A stretch of 64,000 bases of DNA from Proteromonas lacertae (taxonomy: Eukaryota > Sar > Bigyra > Opalinata > Proteromonadidae): NCBI GenBank assembly GCA_002245135.1, contig NGBS01001174.1:78030-142029 (forward strand), given 5' to 3'. Positions 1-9,842 of the stretch are shown here, one piece after another. The notes beneath the pieces were generated by a model. It searched no databases. It worked only from the letters and a program-made list of their open reading frames with translations, and was not told where the DNA came from. The translations under genes were made by a program, and so were the position numbers. The first letter of the stretch is position 1, and each line of letters starts with the position of its first letter.

Positions 1-2324
1 ACTCCAAATTCTATAGAAGTACTCAGAAAGACTGCACCTATAGAAGGACAGTCTATGAAGGTAGTTGTTCAGGTATAGAATTCTTTTAATCATATTATAG
101 ATAATAAAGATAGGTGAAATAGCGGAAGAATCGAATAATCAAACTAAATACAGGTATAGATATTAATGTTGTAATTTTAATTAGATTTACTCTATCAGAT
201 GGTAATACTTACTCTTCTGCATTTATTGTCGCTTCTTGTAATAATGAAATGATAGAAAAACAAATAATACAGGAGCAATGTTTAATAGAAATCGAGGATT
301 GGCAACCAGTCAGGAATTGCAAATTCACTATTGTAAAGAGATTTTCATTATTTGGTACACTCACTACAACAGTAGGTAATCCTCAACCATACCAAATTGC
401 TACTATCAATTCTCAAAATAACACATCCCCTTCATTGTCAACTCAACCTACCAATCAGAATCCAACAACTCCAGTGAAATTTAGTACTCCAACTACTACT
501 GCAGCTAATTCAAACCGTTCGACACCTTCAACATCATCCTCTGGTAAAAGTAAATTTAGATCCTCTTTAATTAAACCATTAACATTGAAGCCAGTAACAA
601 CATCATCAAAATCATCTAGTTTTTTTATAAATTCGATGCAGCCTAAACAGACAATTATCAATTTCAATAATAAATCAACAAAAACAACAAATGATGTTAA
701 TCTTTTCAATAATACTACTAACAATGATGATGATATAATAGAATTAACATCTCCATCTCAATCACCAATTATTACACCACTAATTATATCACCACCTTCT
801 CCACCACTTCAAACATCATTATCACCATTACATACTCAAACCTTACCTCAAACATCTCCACCAACAACACAATTTAAATCATATAGAGAAATATTAGAAG
901 AATCAAAACAATTATCATCATCATCATCAAATAAAACAAGTGATAATAAAAAAAGAAAAATAGATGAAGTATCAAATATAGAATTACCTTCTCCAAAACG
1001 ATTAGATTTCAATAATGATGATAGTAATGGATATGATAAATGTACAGATATAACCTATTTAAAAACCCTCGCTCCAATTTACTTTGCATTGCATTATGTC
1101 TTTCATATTACTAGTTTCAGAGGAAATCAAGAGAATATAGTAAAAGAATCTTTAAATAATAAAGATATATTCGTATTAATGCCTACAGGTGGTGGTAAAT
1201 CATTATGTTATCAATTACCATCATTATTATACGATGGATTAACAGTTGTTATTTCACCATTATTGTCACTATTACAAGATCAAATATTTCAATTATTATC
1301 TTACAACATTCCAGTGTTATACTTAGGCAGTGGACAATCTAAGAATGAAGTAATCTCTATAATGAGAGAAATATCAAATCCAAATACGAGTTGTAAACTA
1401 TTATATCTAACTCCAGAAAAAATTAATAAAAGTCCAGCAATTCAAGATATATTATTAAAGCTATATAATAATCACAAGTTAATTAGGTTTGTTATAGATG
1501 AAGCTCATTGTGTAAGTCAATGGGGACATGATTTTAGACCAGCCTATAAGAAGTTATATATATTAAGGCAAAAGTATAAAACTGTTCCAATAATGGCATT
1601 GACTGCTACAGCTACTAAACAAGTATATGATGATAGTTTGAAAATATTAAGAATGCATAATCCTTTGAAATTTCAAGAAAGTTTTAATAGAGCTAATTTG
1701 AAGTATTATGTGAAAATTAAAGATAACAATAATCAGAAGACATTGAAAGAAATAATAGATTATGTAAAGGATAGAATAAATGATACTGGAATAATCTATG
1801 TATTAAGTCATGATGAAGCTGAAAGTGTGTGTAACGAATTACAAAATAAAAATATAAAATGTGAATACTATCATGCAGCAATGACATCTAATCAAAGATA
1901 TACAGTGCAAAAGAAATGGCATGATGGAATAATCAAAGTAGTTTGTGCAACTATTGCATATGGAATGGGTATAGATCATAGTCACGTTAGATATGTTATA
2001 CATTATACCTTAGCCAAATCAATAGAAGGTTATTATCAAGAGAGTGGTAGAGCAGGAAGAGATGGTAATGATGCTGATTGCATATTGTATTATAATCGAA
2101 AAGATGTTGGTAGATTAAAGAGAATGATAAAAATGGGACCTAAGAAGTTTAAAAGTGAGAAAAGGATTCAACATAATGAAGAGTTGTTGGAGAAAATGGT
2201 GGAATATTGTGAAGATGATATTAATTGTAGAAGGAAGATATTGTTGAAGTATTTTGGGGAAGATTTTGATGAGAAGAAATGTCATGGTGGTTGTGATAAT
2301 TGTAGGAGAAATGGTAAGAAATAG
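1..2324 (+). CDS. RecQ-family DNA helicase with N-terminal RPA1-like OB domain (5' partial)
   Basis: An ATP-dependent 3'-5' DNA helicase of the RecQ family, expected in the nucleus in recombination and repair. Reading is open from base 1 through two small introns (73-100 and 154-184), so the start lies outside the window; the ATG at 249 is internal. The first ~110 residues resemble the RPA70N OB fold: an LSDG-type strand at 191-202 and a VGNPQPY motif near 375-395 like the end of that domain in RPA1. A low-complexity Ser/Thr/Pro/Asn linker of ~230 residues follows. The helicase core shows FRGNQ (motif 0), TGGGKS (Walker A, about residue 312 counted from 249), DEAH at 1497, ALTATAT, and QESGRAGRDG near 2036. 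It ends in the four-Cys RecQ zinc module (CRR...C..CDNC). No winged-helix or HRDC domain follows. Helicase identity is certain; the OB assignment is by motif reading. Confidence 0.9.
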
Positions 2325-2828
2325 TTTTGAATAATTTAAATGTATTTGTATTGAATTAAAGTGATGTTTGTTAATAACTGAAGGGATTTAATAGATAAGC
2401 TTCTAATTACTAACTATAGGTAATATACGTATGTTCAATACATCTATAAAACTGATTAAAATACTATATAATACTTACCAATTTTATAGAAATAAATGCA
2501 TGTTACTTTGTTTCATAGTTTTCTGTATATAAATATTATTTATAATCTAGAAAATCAGCATTTTAGTAATTTTTGGTATTTTGATCAAACCACTTAAATC
2601 TTCATAATAATTTCATAAATTAAACACAAACATTACATAAAATAATGTTTTTATAGTTTCTGAGTACTTTGACAATTTTGTTTACTTATAGTGTTCCCAC
2701 CTAATACTGTATTATAAACTACTTTACAATTACAGATAAACAATCTAATAACATAAAAACAAAATAAATTAACATTTTACTACCGTTAATTATTGTTGAA
2801 ACAAATTATAAATCGAAAATTGTCAAAC
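2325..2828. other. Intergenic spacer, no gene seen
   Basis: About 500 bases of AT-rich DNA between the RecQ stop and the first papain-like gene. No convincing reading frame or RNA gene is visible. A TTGACAATTTT element lies near 2669-2679 and AATTGTCAAAC stands just before the ATG at 2829, resembling elements upstream of other genes here. Confidence 0.5.
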
Positions 2829-4178
2829 ATGAAAACTCTTATTTATGCTTGTTTCTTATCATTTTGTGTGTGTAACTTAGGTTCAAATTTACGCAATCGC
2901 TATAAGAATGGTTATCATGACAGTGATAACTGGGATTGGAGAGATCATAATCCAATATCACCAGTTGATAATGAATTGAATACTAATTGCTCTAGCTCAT
3001 ATATATTTGCTGCACTTGGTGCAATAGAAGGAGTGAGAACAATAAAAGGTGACAATTTGAAAAAGATTAGTTCACAAGAATATATTGATTGTTCAGGAAG
3101 TAATACATGTAAACTTGGATCTATAATAGATGTTTTAAATTATTATTCAGATAGAGAAGTATGTGAAGATAGTAAATATTCTTATAGTGGAGTAAAAGAG
3201 GAATGTCAAAATAGCAAGTGTAATAGTAATATAAAAATAAAGCAATTATCATATAAAAAGCTTAGAGGTGAATTTATGATAAAAACTATGCATATTGTTC
3301 CAGTTCCAACTAAAATATATATTGACAGTCTTAGAAATTATACAGGAGGTATTTATCAAGATTATGATGCTTGTAATCATGAACCAAATCATTGGGTTCT
3401 TGTAGTTGGCTATGGTATTGAAGGAGGCGTTGAATATTGGGTAATAAAGAATGATTTTGGTGAAGAATGGGGTGAAAAAGGATATTTAAGATTAGAAAGA
3501 GGAAAAGGAATGTGTGGAATAGGTACAGAGAGCTATGCAGTCTATTAGTATAATAATATTATTGTTTTATACTTTTTCTATAGTTCAGAATGGAAGACTT
3601 GGATTATAGTCATCGCTGTAGTTGCAGTTGCTCTAGTTCTGATTTGTTGTATATGTTGTTGTTGCTGTTGTTGTGCAGCTGCAACTGGATCTACTGCTGC
3701 AATGACTCATTGCTGTTGTTTTTGCTGCTATAGTGGAAAAGAAAGCTGTATTCATCCAGAAAGGATTGAAGTAAAAAGAAGCAAACAATATAGTTATAAT
3801 AATCCATTATATGATGAAACAGGAGTAGATGCTGAAGTTGTTAAACCAGTACAAGGACAAAAAGTAATTACACAACCTGTAGAAGCACAATATATACCTC
3901 AACCAGTTCAACAACAGTATTATCAACCACAACCTGTTGAGCAACAATATTATCAACAGCCACTTCAACCTCAACAATATAATCAACCAATTCAACCAAA
4001 TCATATAAATGTTCAACAGCAATATATACAACAACCAAGTCCAACAAACAACTATACTCCAGCTTTACAGTATGATAAACTGAATAACTCAAATCCTCAT
4101 AATGAAGAATTCTACAGTCAACACTCAGAAGATAAAGAACCAATTCTTCTACCTGGATCTAATCCTTATAAAAAGTAA
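2829..4178 (+). CDS. Membrane-anchored papain-like protein, Ser in place of catalytic Cys (copy 1)
   Basis: A C1A (papain-fold) protein of 437 residues in two exons, with a 36-nt intron at 3548-3583 that removes an in-frame TAG. It begins with a signal peptide (MKTLIYACF...). The papain domain starts almost at once (WDWRD), so there is no inhibitory prodomain. The active-site loop reads NCSSSYIF where papains have QCGSCWAF, so the nucleophile is Ser and the following Trp is Tyr. The catalytic His (PNHWVLVVGYG) and Asn (IKNDFGEEWG) remain. Exon 2 encodes a transmembrane helix (WIIVIAVVAVALVLI), a run of Cys suited to palmitoylation, and a Gln/Pro/Tyr-rich tail presumed cytoplasmic. It may be a pseudoprotease or a serine-type variant as in Plasmodium SERA proteins; the sequence does not decide. 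The ATG was chosen because a signal peptide follows. Confidence 0.85.
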
Positions 4179-4519
4179 AATGTTTATATAAATAGTATTT
4201 TATAGTATAAATTAAAATGTTTAATATGGAATTTAACACATAATAACAATTATCTATTCTTCAACTACTATTTTTATAATTCTTATAAAATATATTCAGC
4301 ATTCTTTTCACATTTATACATTCTACAACTTTCATCACCTCAATTAATAATGACTATAGATTTCTTTTCATTTTGCAAATATATAGTGTATATGATAAAA
4401 TTCACAATTTGATCAACGTACCGAATTATTCATTTTTGCAACTAATATAACATTATTTAATTCTTATATAAACAAAATAATCAAGAAAATAATAATAATA
4501 ACAAATTATCCGTTTCATA
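4179..4519. other. Intergenic spacer between convergent genes
   Basis: About 340 bases of AT-rich sequence between the 3' ends of copies 1 and 2. It must hold both 3' ends. No coding or RNA feature is seen. Confidence 0.5.
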
Positions 4520-5776
4520 TTATTTTTTATGTGGATTAGATCCAGGAAGAAGAATTGGTTCTTTATCTTGTGATGTTTGAGTGTAAGATTCTTCATTATG
4601 AGGATTTGGGTTATTCAGTTTATCATATTGTAAAGCTGGAGTATAATTATTTGTTGGACTTGGTTGTTGTATATATTGTTGCTCAACAGGTTGTGGATAT
4701 TGTTGTAAAGATTGTTGAATATATGGCTGTTGAAATACTGGCTGAGTGATTACTTTTTGTCCTTGTACTGGTTGAACAACTTCAGCATCTACTCTTGTTT
4801 CATCATATAATGGATTATTATAATTATATTGTTTGCTTCTTTTTACTTCTTTCTTTTCTGGATGAATACAGCTTTCTTTTCCACTATAACAACAACAACA
4901 ACAACAATGAGTTATGAAAGCAGCTGATCCTACATAACAGCAGCAACAACAACAAATGAAAATGATTAAAACAAGAGAGAGTGATACTGCAAGTGCTACA
5001 ATAATCCAAGTCTTCCATTCTGAACTATAGAAAAAGTATAAAACAATAATATTATTATACTAATAGACTGCATAGCTCTCTGTACCTATTCCACACATTC
5101 CTTTTCCTCTTTCTAATCTTAAATATCCTTTTTCACCCCATTCTTCACCAAAATCATTCTTTATTACCCAATATTTCACTCCATTTTCAATACCATAAGC
5201 AACTACAAGAACCCAATGATTTGGTTCATGATTACAAGCATCATAATCTTGATAAATACCTCCTGTATAATTTCTAAGACTGTCAATATATATTTTAGTT
5301 GGAACTGGAAGATGAGCTACTTTTATCTCTTCTTCATCTTTAAGTGTTTTGTATGATAGTTTCTTTATTTTTATATTACTATTACACCTGCTATTTTGAC
5401 ATTCATCTATTGTTCCAGTGTATTGATAATTACTGTCTTGACATACTTCTCTATCTGAATAATAATTTAAAACATCTGTAATAGATCCAAGTTTACATGT
5501 ATCACTTCCTGAACAATCAATATATTCTTGTGAACTGATCTTTCTTAAAGAATGAGTATGTAATGTTCTAGCACCTTCTATTGCACCAAGTGCAGCAAAT
5601 ATATATGAACTAGAGCAATTAGTATTCAATTCATTATCAAAAGATGAGATTGGGTAATCATCTCTCCAATCCCACTTTTCATCATTATCATCATCTTCAC
5701 TATAACCATCACGTAAATTTGAGTGAAATTTACCCACACAAAAGAGAAGCAAATAAGCAAAAATGAGAGTTTTCAT
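4520..5776 (-). CDS. Membrane-anchored papain-like protein, Ser in place of catalytic Cys (copy 2)
   Basis: A 406-residue paralogue of the gene at 2829-4178 with the same plan: signal peptide, papain domain without prodomain, Ser at the nucleophile position (NCSSSYIF), retained His and Asn, a 36-nt intron (5025-5060) bridging an in-frame TAG, transmembrane helix, Cys-rich stretch, and a Gln/Pro-rich tail ending in PGSNPHKK. The tail is close to copy 1, including the NNYTPALQYDKLNN block, but shorter. The region from the promoter to the start of the tail is identical in translation, and apparently in bases, to copy 3, its mirror image. Copies 2 and 3 are divergently transcribed. Function is unknown; a surface pseudoenzyme or receptor-like role is inference. 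Confidence 0.85.
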
Positions 5777-6079
5777 GTTTAACAAATTGTATTCTTAAAA
5801 GTGTTTAAACATTAATAAACGGAAGTATTACTTATGCATTTTTGTTTAAATATTATTAAAAACATTTAATTGTCAATTTTAAAGTAATATGTAGTGTATA
5901 TATACACATGAGTGACTGACTAACTAAAATTGTCAAATTTATTAATTCCTTAAATAACTATCTACTACATCGTATTCATGATTATTTTATCTTCTTATGA
6001 TTTTCATAAATGAATTAAGTTATTCTATTAGAAAATATATAAATTCAATATTTCTTCTATTTAATTGACAATTGGCAAA
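4845..6079. repeat. Left arm of a ~1.23-kb inverted repeat
   Basis: This arm is the reverse complement of 6258-7492; paired positions sum to 12337. It covers the 5' flank, first exon, intron, transmembrane segment and start of the tail of copy 2. I compared the promoter flanks, the coding exon by translation, and the TM exon, and found no difference. Identity stops at 4845 inside the tail and near 6079 at the centre. Confidence 0.85.
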
Positions 6080-6560
6080 TATAAAGCAATTATTTTAAGT
6101 TATCAACCGTCTAATTATATTCATTATTTTTTCTTTACATCTTTACATAGATTTACTCTAGTTATATAGCTATATCGAATCAAAGTTAACTGTTGGAAGA
6201 ACAAATTCGCACAATTCTTATACTTGATGGCAAAATCCATATAATACTATTTCTTTATCAGCCAACTGTCAATTAAATAGAAGAAATATTGAATTTATAT
6301 ATTTTCTAATAGAATAACTTAATTCATTTATGAAAATCATAAGAAGATAAAATAATCATGAATACGATGTAGTAGATAGTTATTTAAGGAATTAATAAAT
6401 TTGACAATTTTAGTTAGTCAGTCACTCATGTGTATATATACACTACATATTACTTTAAAATTGACAATTAAATGTTTTTAATAATATTTAAACAAAAATG
6501 CATAAGTAATACTTCCGTTTATTAATGTTTAAACACTTTTAAGAATACAATTTGTTAAAC
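5777..6560. promoter_or_regulatory. Divergent promoter region at the centre of the inverted repeat
   Basis: A 784-bp non-coding stretch between the starts of copies 2 and 3. All but about 178 bp in the middle (6080-6257) is mirrored, so both genes have the same upstream sequence for ~300 bp. TGTCAATT/AATTGACA elements occur near 5869, 5928, 6064, 6265, 6402 and 6460. The single-copy centre shows nothing recognisable. No TATA box can be assigned in such AT-rich DNA. Confidence 0.55.
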
Positions 6561-7492
6561 ATGAAAACTCTCATTTTTGCTTATTTGCTTCTCTTTTGTG
6601 TGGGTAAATTTCACTCAAATTTACGTGATGGTTATAGTGAAGATGATGATAATGATGAAAAGTGGGATTGGAGAGATGATTACCCAATCTCATCTTTTGA
6701 TAATGAATTGAATACTAATTGCTCTAGTTCATATATATTTGCTGCACTTGGTGCAATAGAAGGTGCTAGAACATTACATACTCATTCTTTAAGAAAGATC
6801 AGTTCACAAGAATATATTGATTGTTCAGGAAGTGATACATGTAAACTTGGATCTATTACAGATGTTTTAAATTATTATTCAGATAGAGAAGTATGTCAAG
6901 ACAGTAATTATCAATACACTGGAACAATAGATGAATGTCAAAATAGCAGGTGTAATAGTAATATAAAAATAAAGAAACTATCATACAAAACACTTAAAGA
7001 TGAAGAAGAGATAAAAGTAGCTCATCTTCCAGTTCCAACTAAAATATATATTGACAGTCTTAGAAATTATACAGGAGGTATTTATCAAGATTATGATGCT
7101 TGTAATCATGAACCAAATCATTGGGTTCTTGTAGTTGCTTATGGTATTGAAAATGGAGTGAAATATTGGGTAATAAAGAATGATTTTGGTGAAGAATGGG
7201 GTGAAAAAGGATATTTAAGATTAGAAAGAGGAAAAGGAATGTGTGGAATAGGTACAGAGAGCTATGCAGTCTATTAGTATAATAATATTATTGTTTTATA
7301 CTTTTTCTATAGTTCAGAATGGAAGACTTGGATTATTGTAGCACTTGCAGTATCACTCTCTCTTGTTTTAATCATTTTCATTTGTTGTTGTTGCTGCTGT
7401 TATGTAGGATCAGCTGCTTTCATAACTCATTGTTGTTGTTGTTGTTGTTATAGTGGAAAAGAAAGCTGTATTCATCCAGAAAAGAAAGAAGT
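6258..7492. repeat. Right arm of a ~1.23-kb inverted repeat
   Basis: Mirror of 4845-6079 across a ~178-bp spacer. It carries copy 3 from its promoter to the first residues of the tail. Beyond 7492 the sequence departs from copy 2 and gives copy 3 a different C-terminus. Confidence 0.85.
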
Positions 7493-7529
7493 TGTTCTTA
7501 TTCCTTCATCTCTACCATATAAATCATAA
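6561..7529 (+). CDS. Membrane-anchored papain-like protein, Ser in place of catalytic Cys (copy 3, short tail)
   Basis: A 310-residue twin of copy 2, with identical first exon translation, identical 36-nt intron (7277-7312) across the TAG, and identical transmembrane and Cys-rich segment. The papain loop again has Ser for Cys, with His and Asn kept. The reading leaves the shared sequence at 7492 and ends after VVLIPSSLPYKS, so this copy lacks the ~95-residue Gln/Pro-rich tail. If the tail carries a cytoplasmic signal or anchor, this copy would differ in that alone. Its stop is 95 bp from the convergent eIF2-alpha stop. Confidence 0.85.
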
Positions 7530-7623
7530 TATATTTATATATATTGTTGAATTAATATTTAAAAATAAAATAATCACATAAAAATAATAATTAAAGATTA
7601 AAAAAACATTAAAAATGAATAAA

Positions 7624-8679
7624 TTATTCATCTTGATCATAAGATTCATCTTCTTCCATTTCTTTTTCATCTTCTTCATTAAGTTTATTAATTAAATCAT
7701 CAAATTCTTGATCATCTTTTTCATTTACCATTTTTGCTTCAGACTTAACACTACAATGACCACCAACTTCATTCAACTTCTGTTTAATTACTTCAATTGC
7801 TTTATTTACTACTTCAATTCCTTGATTCTTATCTGCAACATTTGTTTGAATAATATAATGTGGAGATGATATTAATTTAATCTATTTTTATTATTAATAA
7901 TAATAACAATTATTATTATACAGAAAGTGGTACTTGGGGAGTGCTTAATTTCAATCCTTCAGTTAATGCATTCTTTATACCAATTATACCTTCTTGACTA
8001 AAACAGGTTATATCCATTTCAGCTCTTATTCTTACATCTTGTTTAGCCATCTTTGCTTTTATCTTATCTTTTAAAGATTCTAATATTTCTGGATTTACAT
8101 CTAATCCTTTGAATACTGAATCATCTCCGTTTAATATATAAGCTCTGAAAGCATTGTAACAGTGTTTGTATTTGTGTGTTAATGGCCATACGATTTTTTC
8201 ATATAATGAAAGAATTGGAGTTGAATTCTTTATAGCTACATAACGTATGATTGTTTGGACTAATTTAGACATATTGTATTTTTGTAATGCTTTTGGTATA
8301 TCTTCTGGTTGCACTCTTCTTTTACTTAAATCAATATATCCTTTTTCTTTATCCACTCTCAATACCATCACTACTTCATCTTTACCTTTTCTTAATATTT
8401 TTGAGGCTGATCTAATACGACGGGCAGAAAGCTCTGACTTTAGAATCATACCACTAATATTGTTGTATTCCAATAATTGAACGTATGCACATACTTCTTC
8501 ATATCTTGCAAAATTATAAAATGCAATAAAATATACTCCATAACTTTAACAACAACAAGATCTTCGATTTCTGGATACTCGTTTTCGTAATATCTACAAC
8601 TGTATTCTTTCAAGGTCTCTAAATCGAAATCTTGTCTTTCTTCTACAGCATCACTCGACGTTGGCTCTTCTGAACTCAT
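7624..8679 (-). CDS. EIF2S1: Translation initiation factor eIF2 subunit alpha
   Basis: The alpha subunit of eIF2, which delivers initiator Met-tRNA to the 40S ribosome and is the target of stress kinases. Three exons give 327 residues, near the usual ~310. Introns are at 8505-8536 (32 nt) and 7882-7921 (40 nt). After splicing the S1 domain reads VMEYEEVCAYVQLLEYNNI, followed by ILKSELSARRIRS, which holds the regulatory serine (Ser51 in animals) in its usual setting, and VDKEKGYIDLSKRR. The helical and alpha-beta domains follow (WPLTHKYKHCYNAF; IKLISSPHYII), then an acidic tail typical of the C-terminus. Presence of the serine suggests an eIF2 kinase exists in this organism. It shares a 40-bp spacer with the divergent BCD1 gene. 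Confidence 0.96.
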
Positions 8680-8719
8680 GCTAAATTCTTTGGTAATTTA
8701 CTGTCAATTTACACTTAAT
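8680..8719. promoter_or_regulatory. 40-bp bidirectional spacer, eIF2-alpha / BCD1
   Basis: Only 40 bases separate the two start codons, so the promoters must share sequence or lie in the neighbouring gene. It contains ACTGTCAATTTACA, a match to the TGTCAATT element seen elsewhere in the window. Confidence 0.5.
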
Positions 8720-9732
8720 ATGTCAGAAGTATTAATCTCATTTTATTCTATTTATAGAAAATTGTTGAAGATAAAAATATCATCAGTCAGATATCAAATA
8801 TACTTGAAACTGATTTAGCTAATTTAAAAGATTCCACAGTTAATACAAATGAAGAAGTAACAAAAAAACAGACTAATAATGTGAATATAAAAGAAAAAAG
8901 ATTAATTAAATGTGAAATATGTAATGAAAACCAATCAAAATATACATGTCCAAAATGTTTATTAAGAACTTGTAGTTTAGAGTGTGTTAAAAAACACAAA
9001 GAATTAGTATTTATATATTCTATAATAATATCATGTTGCTTATAGTATAATTGTAATGGTGAAAAAGATCCAGCAGTTTATATAGATTTAAAAGACATGT
9101 CATATGATACATTGCTGGATGGTATATATTTCTAATCTGTTTATTTTATTTTATTAGATTATCATTTTCTACAGAATGTTGAAAGACAAACTGATAAAAT
9201 GAAAAGAACTGAATCTACTATAACTCAAAACCAAAATCCACATGGTTCTAAAAGAAATAAAACTGAACGTCCTATTAAAACTATTCTACAAAAGCAATTG
9301 AAGAAATATGATATAACATATGAATATTTACCAGAAATATTTTCAAAAAGTAAAATTAATAGAAGTTACTATCATAAGAAAGAAAATGTCATTTATTGGA
9401 CTTTAGAGTTTACTATTTGTAATGATTTAGTTTTATATTTGAATAAAGTGGATGATAATTTATTATTAAAAGATGTATATAGTAATTTATTAACAGAAAA
9501 CAAAAAATTGGATGTTTTAAATTCTCAATACAAAAAATTTGTTGATACTGATTGTTCTCTACTGTTGTTTTTATTATATAAAGAACATAGCCAAGCTAAC
9601 AAGCCTATGCATTATATTTTGGATATTAATAAGAGTTTAAGAGAGAATCTAATAAACAAAACAATACTAGAATTTCCTAGAGTTAAGATAATACTTCCAT
9701 CAGATTTAAACAAATATAATATTACTAACTAA
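8720..9732 (+). CDS. BCD1: Box C/D snoRNP assembly factor BCD1 (HIT zinc finger)
   Basis: A nuclear assembly factor for box C/D snoRNPs, homologous to yeast Bcd1 and human ZNHIT6. Four exons give 302 residues; introns are 8729-8757 (29 nt), 9007-9045 (39 nt) and 9122-9157 (36 nt). The first exon encodes only MSE. The HIT zinc finger shows CEICNENQSKYTCPKC and then CSLECVKKHK, with the expected Cys/His spacing. Spliced sequence continues YNCNGEKDP and LLDDYHFLQNVER, matching the conserved stretch after the finger in BCD1. The C-terminal ~190 residues carry the family's less conserved region (EYLPEIFSKSKINRS). A total length of 909 coding bases, divisible by three, supports the splicing. It acts upstream of the same nucleolar machinery as the Nopp140-like gene at 11.8 kb. 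Confidence 0.9.
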
Positions 9733-9842
9733 AGAAATCGTGTGTGTATTTTTATGTTTTTTATTGAAATGGGTTTTTCAAAATTTTCGTTCATACACCA
9801 AAAGAGTGACGAGCTAGGGTTGAACTGTGTTTATTTTCAATT

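Noticed and set aside
3541-3590. Stop-codon readthrough or a reassigned TAG in the papain-like genes
   Set aside because: A standard 36-nt GTAT...TAG intron explains it, and TAG and TAA end other genes normally.
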